Part shown: one piece after another, positions 25,955-35,160 of the stretch
Layout of the letters: the number at the start of each line of letters is the position of its first letter
How positions within the stretch are numbered: the stretch's first letter is position 1
Assembly (NCBI RefSeq): GCF_013373795.3
Contig: NZ_CP088022.1
Location: 7,936,001-8,000,000 of the forward strand
Origin: Bradyrhizobium quebecense
GTDB lineage: Bacteria; Pseudomonadota; Alphaproteobacteria; Rhizobiales; Xanthobacteraceae
Direction: 5' to 3'
DNA length: 64,000 bases
The notes under the pieces: model-generated
What the model saw: the letters and a program-made list of their open reading frames with translations, nothing else
Database searches by the model: none
What the model was told of the DNA's origin: nothing
Program-made: the position numbers and the translations under genes

Positions 25955-27651
25955 CGGGTAGCCGTTTCGGACGGTCGGATCAGCGCCCGACGATCCTTGA
26001 TATAGGCGATGGTCACGCCAAGACGCTCGACGGTGCCGATGACCTTGCCGTCGAGATCCGCGTCGCAATTCATGTGGGTCGGGGCGAGGAAGAAGTCCGA
26101 TTGCTCCCACGTGGACCTGAAATCCCAGTGGAGTTGTGGAAGCGTCACGGTCTTTTCGAACGAATGACGTTCGCCGCAAACCGCAACTGAATAGATCCGC
26201 CATGGCCGGCTCGCACCTTCGGGTGTGGCACGGAGAAAGTTTTCGAGCTGGCCGAGCGCCTCGGGCATGCTGCCAAACCAATAGTCCAGATCATAGCGCC
26301 GAGAAGCGCCCTCGAGACCTCCGACTATGGAATTGTAGAACAGGTATTCATACGGATGTAGCCGGACCAGTGTCACGGCGTTCCAGATGAGACATGCGCT
26401 CACGACCGCGAACCCGCTGTTGGAAACTAGGCGACCCCGTTTCGCCAACGCGATCAGCGCTGAATCGAGTCCGATTCCCGCAAGGATTGCCAGCGGCGGA
26501 ATGACGAACAGGAAATGACGCAATCCGGTAAACGCCGGCCCGTGCAAGGCCGCCTGACACGCCAGCGGAAAGGTCACCATCAGGAATAGCAAAGCGATAT
26601 CCTTGCGGTGCCGTCGCCTCGCGCCGGGAGCAGTCACAGGCAGTATGGCGAACAGGATCGCAAAAGCGGCGCCGAAGAGCGTGAGCAGGGGCGTGCGGAC
26701 CAGCATGTAGATCGGTACGTAAAGTCGCGGCACGTTCGCCATATCATAGACTTGGCCGGCGAGAACGGTGCGGATGGGGTACTGAAACTCGGAGAACTCA
26801 ACGAGGCCGCGTATCGGATTGAAGGGAGCCAGCCCTGCCCAGGGCCAGGCCAGGATCATCACGACATAGGCAAGCAGCAGCGCCGGCAGCAATCGGAACG
26901 ATGACCAGGTGACGAACCTCCATCCAGTCCGGCTGCGGCCGGGCTGCGCGCCGGGCAGGTAAAGCATAATGGCCATGCCGGCGTAGATGATCAGCAGCAG
27001 GCCGAGAACGCGTATGCCGAGCGCGGCTCCCGTCAGCAGGCCCAGCGCCGCTATGTCGAGGGCGCGCGGCGATGGAAGTGACCGGGCGATGCGGATCACG
27101 AAGAATGACGCTCCCATCATTGCGGCGGCGAAGGGAATGTCCTTGGTGTGATTGAACATCGGGCCGTACCACGCACCGCAGGTGCTCAGCGTGATCGCGG
27201 TGATCAAGGCCGCCCGCGGTCCGGCGATCAGGCGCGCCGTTGCCGCAGCTGCTCCGATCCCGCCGACGCCGATCAGCACACACAGAACATGGCGCAGATC
27301 GTAGGGATCGATCGGAACCAGGTGGCTCAGGACAACAGCGACGACGTCGAAAAGGCCGCCGTAGAGATACAGGTTGTCGAAGCTGAAGAGGCCCTGGTCT
27401 TTGAAGCCGCTGGCATAATAGGCAACGATCAATTCGCCGTAGTGATGTTGAATGGCCTCGTCGTTGGAGATCGCATAATCCCGGAAGGTGCCAAGCGCGA
27501 GGGCGACGAGCCCGGCAATGAGGACAATGGTCGCGACATCGTGGATGTCGGAACGGCTGATCCACCGCGTTGCCGTTTTCCAGGACAATGTCTTGTCCTT
27601 GCGATCGAGAAGAGGGGCAGCGGTGACTTTCGTTTCGATTATCTCGTCCAT
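25951..27651 (-). CDS. GT39/ArnT-like membrane glycosyltransferase
   Basis: 566 residues with a cytoplasmic N-terminus (~1-35), 10-12 membrane helices from ~38 to ~440 and a soluble C-terminal domain of ~120 residues. The first periplasmic loop carries DYAISNDEAIQHHYGE, the acidic motif typical of lipid-linked-sugar (GT-C) glycosyltransferases, and the next a KDIPFAAAMMG / FNHTKD motif. These enzymes move a sugar from a polyprenyl carrier onto a protein, lipid or glycan in the periplasm. Its place between two OpgC-type acyltransferases suggests building and then acylating a periplasmic or surface glycan. The gap to the upstream opgC is 42 bp. The acceptor is unknown. Confidence 0.8.
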   Translation of the reverse strand: MDEIIETKVTAAPLLDRKDKTLSWKTATRWISRSDIHDVATIVLIAGLVALALGTFRDYAISNDEAIQHHYGELIVAYYASGFKDQGLFSFDNLYLYGGLFDVVAVVLSHLVPIDPYDLRHVLCVLIGVGGIGAAAATARLIAGPRAALITAITLSTCGAWYGPMFNHTKDIPFAAAMMGASFFVIRIARSLPSPRALDIAALGLLTGAALGIRVLGLLLIIYAGMAIMLYLPGAQPGRSRTGWRFVTWSSFRLLPALLLAYVVMILAWPWAGLAPFNPIRGLVEFSEFQYPIRTVLAGQVYDMANVPRLYVPIYMLVRTPLLTLFGAAFAILFAILPVTAPGARRRHRKDIALLFLMVTFPLACQAALHGPAFTGLRHFLFVIPPLAILAGIGLDSALIALAKRGRLVSNSGFAVVSACLIWNAVTLVRLHPYEYLFYNSIVGGLEGASRRYDLDYWFGSMPEALGQLENFLRATPEGASRPWRIYSVAVCGERHSFEKTVTLPQLHWDFRSTWEQSDFFLAPTHMNCDADLDGKVIGTVERLGVTIAYIKDRRALIRPSETATR

Positions 27652-27693
27652 CGCCTTGTGACAGTGGCATAGTCGCTGGATATCAGCACGAAA

Positions 27694-28893
27694 TCACGCT
27701 TTCCCGGCTTCGACCGCCGGTCTGCCTTCCTCGATCTCGGTGACGTCGACGAACAGGTCGGGGACCTTCTGCGCCCGATCCAGAAGCCATGCGAGCCCGA
27801 TCATGATCAGGATGCCACCGACGCTGACAAGCAGTTGCATCCACAGCGCACGCAAGCCACCTTGGGCGTGCTGAACCAGAATCCAATGCGCGGCAAAGGA
27901 CAGGAATACGCCGAAGCAGAAAGTCGGGAGCGAATGCTGACCGCACAGGATTATCGGACGCAGCCATTTGGAGGCAAGTATCTCCGATTTGCGCGGAAAA
28001 TATCGGACGACCAACAGGGCCAAAGCGAGAAAATGCGTGAAGCGCAACATATCGAGATCGGTCTTGTCGATCGGATAGATCGCCTTGATCATCCATCTGG
28101 GAATCAGCGATTCCAGGAACGGGCTGTGCCAGGTCATGACGATCAGAAGCGCAAAGGCCATCCAGGCAATCGCAACTGCCTGCGCTGCGCGGGAGTAGAT
28201 CAATCCCTCCAGTTTGGCGACGCCTCCTACGCCGCACCATGCTGCGAAAAAGAACATCAGTTGCCAGGCGAATGGATTGAAGTACCAGTGTGTCCCGGGT
28301 GGGTAGGAAGAGAGATTCCAGTCGAATACCCGCGCCCCAATGTACACGAGGATCGAGCCAAGCAGGGTCCAGTTTGGGCGACGCACCATGCACCACAGGA
28401 CCAGCGGAGAAATCGCGACCAGCGATATATAGAGCGGCAGCACGTCAAGATCGACCGGCTTGTAGCGCAGCGTGAGTGCCTGTCCGATCAGGATGTCGGG
28501 ATGCTCGAGAAAAGTGTGAACATTGAATTCATCCGTGTACATCGGGTTGTCGAATTTTCGGACCGTGCGGGAAATCTGCGCCGTGAAGAGCAGGAACAGC
28601 ATGATGTGCGCAACGTACATTTGCCAAACGCGCGTCAGCAGCCGCTTGGTGGCGGCGATAAATTGGCCGCCGCGTATGATCGGGCCGTAGATGAAGCCGG
28701 CCAGATAGCCGGAAATAAACACGAAGAATTCGGCGGCATCGCTGAAGCCATAATTCTTCAGGGTCAACCAGGCGACGACGTCATCCGGAATGTGATCGAG
28801 GAAGATCATCCACAGCCCAATTCCGCGGAACAGATCGAGCCGCAGATCGCGCTCCACGCGGTGCGAGAGAGAAGCTGTGTCCTGGTTGAGCAT
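27694..28893 (-). CDS. OpgC-type membrane acyltransferase (copy 1), first gene of a sigma-54 operon
   Basis: 399 residues from ATG 28893, with about ten membrane helices and the OpgC-family blocks RDLRLDLFRGIGLWMIFLDHIPDD, NYGFSDAAEFFVFISGYLAGF, LDVLPLYISLVAISPL, YFNPFAWQLMFFFAAWCGVGG, YPIDKTDLDMLRFTHFLALA and LCGQHSLPTFCFGVFL. OpgC adds succinyl groups to periplasmic glucans. A sigma-54 promoter sits 34 bp upstream and a palindrome pair ~100 bp beyond, tying this operon to the activators elsewhere in the island although no activator gene is adjacent. The ~20-residue C-terminal tail is acidic and cytoplasmic. Confidence 0.87.
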   Translation of the reverse strand: MLNQDTASLSHRVERDLRLDLFRGIGLWMIFLDHIPDDVVAWLTLKNYGFSDAAEFFVFISGYLAGFIYGPIIRGGQFIAATKRLLTRVWQMYVAHIMLFLLFTAQISRTVRKFDNPMYTDEFNVHTFLEHPDILIGQALTLRYKPVDLDVLPLYISLVAISPLVLWCMVRRPNWTLLGSILVYIGARVFDWNLSSYPPGTHWYFNPFAWQLMFFFAAWCGVGGVAKLEGLIYSRAAQAVAIAWMAFALLIVMTWHSPFLESLIPRWMIKAIYPIDKTDLDMLRFTHFLALALLVVRYFPRKSEILASKWLRPIILCGQHSLPTFCFGVFLSFAAHWILVQHAQGGLRALWMQLLVSVGGILIMIGLAWLLDRAQKVPDLFVDVTEIEEGRPAVEAGKA

Positions 28894-28926
28894 TAGGGCG
28901 CTCCAATCGTCGTGTTGGGTATTGTT

Positions 28927-28942
28927 CGCAAGAAGCAGGCCA
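28927..28942 (-). promoter_or_regulatory. Sigma-54 (-24/-12) promoter 2, for the opgC operon
   Basis: On the minus strand TGGCCTGCTTCTTGCG, with GG at 28941-28940 and GC at 28929-28928 (12-bp register). It faces the opgC gene starting at 28893. Confidence 0.82.
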
Positions 28943-29029
28943 ATGCTGAGGCGGCTCCGCGGTATCGATAAGATGTTCGCAATATCATCATGTTAAGTAC
29001 AGATGCGGATCGCCGGCGCCAGCAAGCGA

Positions 29030-29064
29030 CTACGAAATGCCGTAGCTTCTCCGAAATGCCGGAG
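29030..29064 (-). promoter_or_regulatory. Tandem activator binding sites (UAS pair 2)
   Basis: CTACGAAATGCCGTAG at 29030-29045 and CTCCGAAATGCCGGAG at 29049-29064, 19 bp apart. They sit ~97 bp upstream of the minus-strand sigma-54 promoter. The inner arms read GCCG rather than TCGG, so these may be weaker or differently preferred sites. Confidence 0.72.
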
Positions 29065-29065
29065 T

Positions 29066-29414
29066 CCGACAGGAGGTTCGCATGCGTCAATGTCGGTGTC
29101 CAATAGAAGAGTGTGTGCATCGCGAAATCGGCTCACCATCTGCCGGGAGATCGCGGCGACGCAGCGGCCGGCGGGGGAGCCGGCGGCGCTGGCGAAACCG
29201 CCCCATAGTCCGGGGCCCGACGTTCGGACGCTCTGCTCAGTCCGATAGTCCCGGTCCCTTCTTCAACACAGCGCCGCCTTCCATCCTTGCACGGCCTTCT
29301 CTGCGTCGTCCTGCGGTTCAATCGCTATTGTCGAAATCTTGCCGGTGCAGAACTATGTAGCGTGGGCCATTTGGCAGGGACCCCTTGAGAGGGGCCCCTC
29401 CGCTCACCGCATGG
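29066..29414. other. 350-bp gap: distal to the opgC promoter, with a terminator-like hairpin
   Basis: No convincing gene. Near the end of the minus-strand sulfatase a short hairpin is present (CCCCT at 29381-29385 with AGGGG at 29390-29394), overlapping a second palindrome GAGGGGCCCCTC at 29389-29400. It lies 20-30 bp past the sulfatase stop codon and could end that transcript, though no T-run follows. Confidence 0.4.
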
Positions 29415-32060
29415 TCATTGCTTCATACAGTTGTGCACGAATCCGATGCGTTCGATGGGACCAAGCCCCTTTGCGTCTGCCTGCTTCCGGCAACCTTCTC
29501 TCTGGTCGATCCGCATCTCGATTTTTTGGACCAAATCGAGATCCTCTCCAACCGGTCCGTCGCTCGCTGCCTGCATCGCTGCTTGCAGTTTCTTGATATC
29601 GTCGGGCGACAACTGCGGACGATCAACTTTGACCGTCAGCTTGTTAAGTTTGGCGGTCAGCGGGAATGGCGGTTTGTAGTCGGAGTCATTGACGCCGGTC
29701 AGCGTATCCGAACCGATGTCGAAGCTCTCGTCCCACTGCAGAATCATCGGCAGTGTCTTCGGCATCCGCTTCGTATCAACCTGCTTGCCGTCGACCAACA
29801 ATGTGCCCGTGCCGGGCTGGGCAAGGCCGCTGAAGCTGTTGTAAGCAAGCGTGCCGACTCCGGTGCCTTCGTACTTGAAGTCGAACGCGATCGTATGCCG
29901 GCCAGGCGAAAGCGCTTCGGTCCCTTCCCACTTGATCCGCTGGAGGTCGAGCAGGTTCCACAGGAACACGGGCTTGTTCTTCAGCAGATAGAATCCGTAG
30001 CCGGCAAAGCGTCCTCCCGACGTCAGGATCATGCCCTCCGCACCGTCGACCGGTACCTCGATGTCGGCGGTGATTGTGTACGAGGTATCCAGCAGCAGGG
30101 GAGAGTCGCCCTGCGGGAGGCCGGTCATTGGTCGCGTATAGACGAACTCTGAGCGGCCGGCGGTGATGTTCGGGCGCGGCGCGATCACCCGTGCAGCAAC
30201 CGACGCGTCCATCGGGAAGACGTGGTACTTCCTGGCCTCGGCGACGAACATCTCCTTCAGCTCTTTAACCTTCTGCGGATTCTTCGCCGCAAGATCCTCG
30301 GTTTGGCTAAAATCCTGGGTCAGGTTATAGAGCTGAAGCACTTGGTTGTTCAGCGGATCGGGGTTGGCCGGTCCGAAAGCCTCCCAAGGCGCGCGATTGA
30401 CCTTGGTGCTGAGGAACCAGCCCTCGTTATACAACGCCCACTGGCCCATCATCTCGAAGTATTGCGTCTTGTGCCGCGTCGACACTTTGCCGTTTGTCTT
30501 GTCGAACGTGTAGGCGAAACTTGTGCCCTCGATCGGTGCCTGCTTGATACCGTCCACCATCTCCGGTGCGCGGATGCCTGCGGCTTCGAGGATCGTGGGC
30601 ACCACGTCGATCACGTGAATGAACTGCTCGCGCAGGCCGCCCTTGTCTTTGATGCGTGCCGGCCATGACACGACCATGTTCTGGTTGGTGCCGCCAAGCT
30701 GCGACGCATTCTGCTTGAACCAGGAGAACGGCGCATCGAAAGCCCACGACCAGCCGGCCGACATGTGATTGTAGGTCTGCTCGGTTCCCCATACGTCGTA
30801 ATACTTGGCCAATTGGACATCGACGGGCACCGACACACCGTTGAAGAAAGCCACCTCGTTCGGCGTGCCAAGCGGGCCGCCTTCGGCACTCGTGCCGTTG
30901 TCGCCGTTGATGTAGATGATCAGCGTGTTGTCAAGCTTGCCCAAGTCCTCGAAGGCCTGGATTACGCGCCCGATCTCATGGTCGCTATAGGCGGCGAAGG
31001 CGGCAAAGACCTCGGCCTGGCGGATATAGAGCTTCTTTTCGTCTGCTGTCAGTTGATCCCACTCCTTCAGGATATCCTTTGGCCAGGGCGACAGCTTGGT
31101 GTCCATCGGGATCACGCCGAGCCGCTTCTGGTTCTCGAAGATCCGATCGCGCACCTTGTTCCAGCCTTCGTCGAACAAGTGCAGCTTGCTGATCTTGTCC
31201 ACCCACTCCTTCGTAGGGTGATGCGGTGCATGCGTGGCGCCTGGCGCGTATTTGATGAGGACTGGCTTGCTCGGGTCGGTCTGGTGCACCCGCGTCATCC
31301 AGTCAATCGCGTCGTCGGCCATCGCCGTGACGAGATTCCAGGTCCCCGGCTCCTTGCCCAGGAACGGGTAGATCTGCGTTGTGTTGCGGAACAGGTTCGG
31401 CTCCCACTGATTGGCGTCACCGCCGACGAACCCGTAGAAATATTCGAAGCCCATGCCGGTCGGCCACTGATCAAACGGTCCGACCTGGCTGGCCGCGAAG
31501 GCCGGCGTGTTGTGGTCCTTGCCGAACCACGAGGTCGAGTAGCCATTGTCGAGCAGGATACGCCCGATCGTGGCCTTGTCCTTGGCTATAATGCTATTGT
31601 ACCCGGGAAAGCCGGTCGCCTGTTCCGAGATGACGCCAAAGCCGGCCGAATGGTGGTTGCGCCCGGTGATCAGCGCTGCGCGTGTCGGCGAGCATAGCGC
31701 GGTGGAGAAAACGCGGTTGTAGCGCAGGCCGCTGTTGGCGATGCGATCCATGGTTGGCGTGGGAATGACGCCGCCAAAGGTGGACGGTACGCCAAAGCCC
31801 GCATCGTCGGTGATGATCAGCAACACGTTCGGCGCGCCTCGGGGTGGCGCCACGCGTGGCGGCCACCAGGGCTTGGATTGCAGCGCGCCGTCCTTGATTA
31901 CGCCTCCGAATTTCGGATCGGGTGGCGGGAGCTGCTGGCCCGTGATGGTCGTCGTCGCACCGGGCGAGCCCAGGGTGCCGTTGACCTGCTGAGCCGGCGC
32001 CGAAGCCGAAGCCAGCAAGGTCGCGCTTGAGACAACCAAAGCTGACAAGTACGCTCTCAT
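29415..32060 (-). CDS. Large secreted arylsulfatase (CSPTR type)
   Basis: 881 residues from ATG 32060 (GGGAG upstream), with a signal peptide to ~residue 23 (SASAPAQQ). The N-terminal ~550 residues are a sulfatase domain: NVLLIITDDAGFG (Asp85/Asp86), formylglycine site Cys123 in CSPTRAALITGR, GKDHNTP, NGDNGTS and GTNQNMVVSWPARI. The remaining ~300 residues form a beta-rich, lectin-like C-terminal domain (YTITADIEVPVDGAEGMILTSGGRFAGYGFYLL... KYEGTGVGTLAYNSF), as in the larger arylsulfatases of proteobacteria. Expected periplasmic hydrolysis of sulfate esters after Cys-to-formylglycine conversion by a maturase not encoded here. A FixK/FNR-type box is 118 bp upstream of the start. Confidence 0.9.
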   Translation of the reverse strand: MRAYLSALVVSSATLLASASAPAQQVNGTLGSPGATTTITGQQLPPPDPKFGGVIKDGALQSKPWWPPRVAPPRGAPNVLLIITDDAGFGVPSTFGGVIPTPTMDRIANSGLRYNRVFSTALCSPTRAALITGRNHHSAGFGVISEQATGFPGYNSIIAKDKATIGRILLDNGYSTSWFGKDHNTPAFAASQVGPFDQWPTGMGFEYFYGFVGGDANQWEPNLFRNTTQIYPFLGKEPGTWNLVTAMADDAIDWMTRVHQTDPSKPVLIKYAPGATHAPHHPTKEWVDKISKLHLFDEGWNKVRDRIFENQKRLGVIPMDTKLSPWPKDILKEWDQLTADEKKLYIRQAEVFAAFAAYSDHEIGRVIQAFEDLGKLDNTLIIYINGDNGTSAEGGPLGTPNEVAFFNGVSVPVDVQLAKYYDVWGTEQTYNHMSAGWSWAFDAPFSWFKQNASQLGGTNQNMVVSWPARIKDKGGLREQFIHVIDVVPTILEAAGIRAPEMVDGIKQAPIEGTSFAYTFDKTNGKVSTRHKTQYFEMMGQWALYNEGWFLSTKVNRAPWEAFGPANPDPLNNQVLQLYNLTQDFSQTEDLAAKNPQKVKELKEMFVAEARKYHVFPMDASVAARVIAPRPNITAGRSEFVYTRPMTGLPQGDSPLLLDTSYTITADIEVPVDGAEGMILTSGGRFAGYGFYLLKNKPVFLWNLLDLQRIKWEGTEALSPGRHTIAFDFKYEGTGVGTLAYNSFSGLAQPGTGTLLVDGKQVDTKRMPKTLPMILQWDESFDIGSDTLTGVNDSDYKPPFPLTAKLNKLTVKVDRPQLSPDDIKKLQAAMQAASDGPVGEDLDLVQKIEMRIDQREGCRKQADAKGLGPIERIGFVHNCMKQ

Positions 32061-32177
32061 GGCGACACTCCCTGGTCCCAAAGTCCCAAACTGAAGCTGC
32101 TTGATGGCGGGCAACACGAGGCGCTAACTCATTCCGCGCCATAAGCTGCAATGATTACCTGTCGCGGCGGCTCGCGA

Positions 32178-32191
32178 TTGATCCATATCAA
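32178..32191 (-). promoter_or_regulatory. FixK/FNR-type box before the large sulfatase
   Basis: TTGATCCATATCAA, a perfect TTGAT-N4-ATCAA palindrome (extended by one base each side). In rhizobia and relatives such boxes bind FixK or FNR-like activators under low oxygen. At ~-40 it would place a start site near 32145, giving a leader of ~85 nt to the sulfatase. It could alternatively serve the plus strand. Confidence 0.65.
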
Positions 32192-32200
32192 TCGTTTGTC

Positions 32201-32434
32201 TTGGCCCAGAGCTTTGACGATTGCATGCGCGACGAGAATGCCGCGCAGCAGCAACTCACCACCGTCTGGCTTGCGAATTCCACTGAGCTGAGAAACAGAT
32301 GCGAAGGCGAGGCTACGGCGGGCGGAAACGACAGTTACGTCGACTTGCTGATCTGCATGCAGATGGCAGATTGGGTGAAATCCCCTTCTTCCGGGCCCAA
32401 GCTCAAAGGTGCCAGCAAGAACCGCAACAACTAG
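32201..32434 (+). pseudogene. Truncated relative of the small Cys-containing secreted protein
   Basis: The frame gives DDCMRDENAAQQQLTTVW, a central NRCEGEAT and DSYVDLLICMQMADW, matching the mature part of the 18957-19304 protein in Cys spacing and motif order. The N-terminal signal peptide is missing: the only starts are TTG 32201 or internal ATGs, and there is no good ribosome-binding site. It is either a 5'-truncated relic or a cytoplasmic short form. Confidence 0.5.
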
Positions 32435-32505
32435 ATCCAGTCCCGGCCGCGATGTCCCGGCCCAGCCCCTCATGATGATCCGGGATTGCAATCAACCCGC
32501 GATGG

Positions 32506-34989
32506 TCATCGGGCCGGGGGCTTGGCCGCTTCCCGAAGCTCGTCAATAAGCTTTGTCAAATTGGGATCGCCCGGTGTGATGGCGGCAAGGCGCTGCGCAT
32601 AGGTCAGCGCGGCTGCGGCATTGCCGTCCGTACGGTTGAATGCAACGAGCGCGGAAAGGATACTGCGATCGTTGGGATGGCTTTTCAAGGCCTCGGTCAG
32701 AACTGCCACGGCTTCTCCGGCTCGACCGCTCGAATGGAGTGCGACGGCATGGACATAGGCATATTGCGAGCTGGCCGGCTCCAGCTCGGTAGCCATCTGA
32801 AATGCGGCGAGGGCTTCGTCGGTGCGCTTCAGCCGTGTCAGGGTCAACCCAAGCGCGTAGTGAACTGCGGCGTCGCGCGGAGCCACTACGATCGCTGAGC
32901 GCAGCACGGCTTCACCGTCCTTGTCCCTGCCAAGTTGCCGATAGAGGTCGACAAGGTTGATAGCGGCGGTCGTGTACAGCGGGCTAAGCCGTAACGCTGC
33001 CTTGTATTCGGCCTCAGCCTCGGCCGACTGTCCGCGCTGCGCCAGGAAGTTCGCCAGCGTGGTCCGCGCCTCCGGCCTCTCGGCGTTGGCGAGTTGCGCG
33101 GCGACGAAGTCGGCTGCCGCCTGATCGAAGTGCGTACGATCGCCTTGCGGCTGTCTCGCGACAGGGACGTTGGCAAGCAGCGCGACTGCCCTGATCCGGA
33201 CGCCGCGCACGGGATCAGCCAGAAGGGGAGACACCAATGGCCAGATCTGGGGCGCTGGCACGTTTGTCAGCATGTCGAGGGCTCCGATCCGCACCATGGG
33301 GTCGGGATCGGAGAGCCCGCTCCGGGCGAAATTGACATTTGCAGGCGAGACCCATGGGCCCAGTTCGCTCAGCGCGCTGGCGCGCGCGACCACCGGTGCA
33401 TTTCTGTCCGCGGCAATGATGCCGAGAAGGGCTGCTGCATCGGCCTGATCGGTGCGTGCCGCTTGGAATGCCGCTCCAAAGGTCTGATATCCTCTTCGGT
33501 TGGGGCCGAACCACTGCTCGACCGCCGAGGCGGCCCACTGGGCCGGCTTGTCGCGATGACAATCATTGCATGCGTTGGGCGTACCAAGCGTCAGGGAAAG
33601 ATCGGGGCGAGGGACGCGGAAGGTGTGGTCATGGCGGGGATCGACGACCATGTAGGTGCGGGTCTGCATATGGCACGAGATGCAGGTCGGCTCCGTCCCG
33701 GAGTTGCCATGATGGCGATGCTTCACATCGGCGTACTTGTCCGGGGCGTGACATTGCAGGCAGACGCCTTCGCCCGGGGCTCGCAGCTTTGCGCTGTGCG
33801 GCTCGTGGCAATCGCTGCAGGTGACGCCTGCGGCAAACATCTTGCCCTGTTTGAACGGCGTATAATTATACGGTTCTTCGACGTCGCGGATCTGGCCATC
33901 CGAATGGTAAGTATTGCGCGCGAGTGGCTCGACCACATGGGTCTGCGAAAGCCACTGGCCAGGCATCCAGTCCTCGTGAAAGGAGGCGCGCCGTGCATGA
34001 CACAGTCCGCAGGTCTCGACCTCCTTGCGTAGCGTGGCCGGCGCGACGCTCCGCCTGCCGATCCCGGCTTGCGGATCGATCGGCCAGGTAACGCCGCGAC
34101 GCTCGTCCAGCAGTGCGAGTAACCCCTTGCCCGGATCCACGCGCTTGCCGAACGGCCACCAGCTTTGTTGTTCACGTGCCCAGGCGGCGTGACGCGATCC
34201 CTGGCCGTGGCAGGCCTCGCAGCCGACGCTGATCTCCGCCCAGCTTGTGGCGAAGTGATCTGCCTTGGCGTCGTAATTCTTGCGCACGCCCGTGGAGTGG
34301 CACTCCGCGCACATGAAGTTCCAGTTCTGGTTCAGCTTGGTCCAGTGCAGGACATCGTCATGCTTGATTTCCTCATTGGGATAGATGTGAAACCAGCGCT
34401 GGCCGCCTCGGTCTTGCGGACGGCTGTCCCAGGCGATCGAAAGCGCCTGGATGCGGCCATCGGGGAATTCCACCAGATATTGCTGCAATGGATCGACGCC
34501 GAAGGTGTATTTCACCTCATAGAGGGTGAGTTGACCGTCCGGTCCGTCGGTCTCGACCAGGAATTTTCCGTCCTTGCGGAAGAAGCGGGAGTGCACGTCA
34601 TAGTGGTCGAAGCTGGCGTCGTTGAAGTTGCCGAGCACAGTCTTCTCGGTGGCATGCTGCATCGCAATCTTGTGCTGCGAGACGTTCCAGAGCTTGGCTT
34701 CGGTCTGATGGCAGCCCGCGCAGGTTTCGCTGCCGACGAAGGTTGCGGCGGAATAGTCCTGCGCGATCGAGGCTTGTCCGCCGGCATTCAGGAAATGAAG
34801 CGCGAGACCGAAAACGAGGAGGATCGTCGCCGCGAACGCGGTCGCCATCCAGATTGTGCGCTTCGAGGAACGGGCCGCTTTCGATCGTGCGTCAGCAGGG
34901 TCCGGCGACGCGGTGGCCCGAGATCCCCCTCCGGTCGGAGCGTTTCGCGATCCCTTGTTGGTGTCGGGCTTGCGCCGCTTGCGTGCCAA
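32506..34989 (-). CDS. Membrane-anchored octahaem cytochrome c with TPR domain
   Basis: 827 residues: a basic cytoplasmic N-terminus, one membrane helix (~46-66), then eight CxxCH haem motifs between ~90 and ~480 (CAGCH, CAECH, CEACH, CGLCH, CSDCH, CLQCH, CISCH, CNDCH). HEAT-like repeats follow at ~510-590 (LSELGPWVS..., MVRIGALDML, GVRIRAVALLANVP) and TPR repeats at ~620-810 (ARTTLANFLAQRGQSAEAEAEYKAAL, AAVHYALGLTLTRLKRTDEALAAFQMA). Multihaem-TPR proteins of this type are predicted periplasmic electron carriers or oxidoreductases, but their reactions are largely unknown. The gene lies between two sulfatase genes on the same strand. Haem attachment needs the Ccm system elsewhere. Confidence 0.88.
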   Translation of the reverse strand: MARKRRKPDTNKGSRNAPTGGGSRATASPDPADARSKAARSSKRTIWMATAFAATILLVFGLALHFLNAGGQASIAQDYSAATFVGSETCAGCHQTEAKLWNVSQHKIAMQHATEKTVLGNFNDASFDHYDVHSRFFRKDGKFLVETDGPDGQLTLYEVKYTFGVDPLQQYLVEFPDGRIQALSIAWDSRPQDRGGQRWFHIYPNEEIKHDDVLHWTKLNQNWNFMCAECHSTGVRKNYDAKADHFATSWAEISVGCEACHGQGSRHAAWAREQQSWWPFGKRVDPGKGLLALLDERRGVTWPIDPQAGIGRRSVAPATLRKEVETCGLCHARRASFHEDWMPGQWLSQTHVVEPLARNTYHSDGQIRDVEEPYNYTPFKQGKMFAAGVTCSDCHEPHSAKLRAPGEGVCLQCHAPDKYADVKHRHHGNSGTEPTCISCHMQTRTYMVVDPRHDHTFRVPRPDLSLTLGTPNACNDCHRDKPAQWAASAVEQWFGPNRRGYQTFGAAFQAARTDQADAAALLGIIAADRNAPVVARASALSELGPWVSPANVNFARSGLSDPDPMVRIGALDMLTNVPAPQIWPLVSPLLADPVRGVRIRAVALLANVPVARQPQGDRTHFDQAAADFVAAQLANAERPEARTTLANFLAQRGQSAEAEAEYKAALRLSPLYTTAAINLVDLYRQLGRDKDGEAVLRSAIVVAPRDAAVHYALGLTLTRLKRTDEALAAFQMATELEPASSQYAYVHAVALHSSGRAGEAVAVLTEALKSHPNDRSILSALVAFNRTDGNAAAALTYAQRLAAITPGDPNLTKLIDELREAAKPPAR

Positions 34990-35069
34990 TCACACCCTCA
35001 GCGTTGAGATCGCGATGCCACGATCAGGATTGGGCAATCGATCATCGGCCGATGCGTTGGGAAGTGCAA

Positions 35070-35099
35070 GTCGGACTCCCTGGGAATAGGTAGTCCGAC
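35070..35099 (-). terminator. Hairpin between sulfatase and cytochrome genes
   Basis: GTCGGACT (35070-35077) pairs with AGTCCGAC (35092-35099), an 8-bp perfect stem with a partly complementary loop (CCT/AGG). It lies ~60 bp past the stop codon of the 35161-36606 sulfatase and before the cytochrome start, so it probably separates the two transcripts. No strong T-run. Confidence 0.5.
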
Positions 35100-35160
35100 G
35101 AGCCGAGATTTGCCAGTTGGCGAGCCTGGATGATCACCCGACTGGGAAGAGCAGCAGCGA

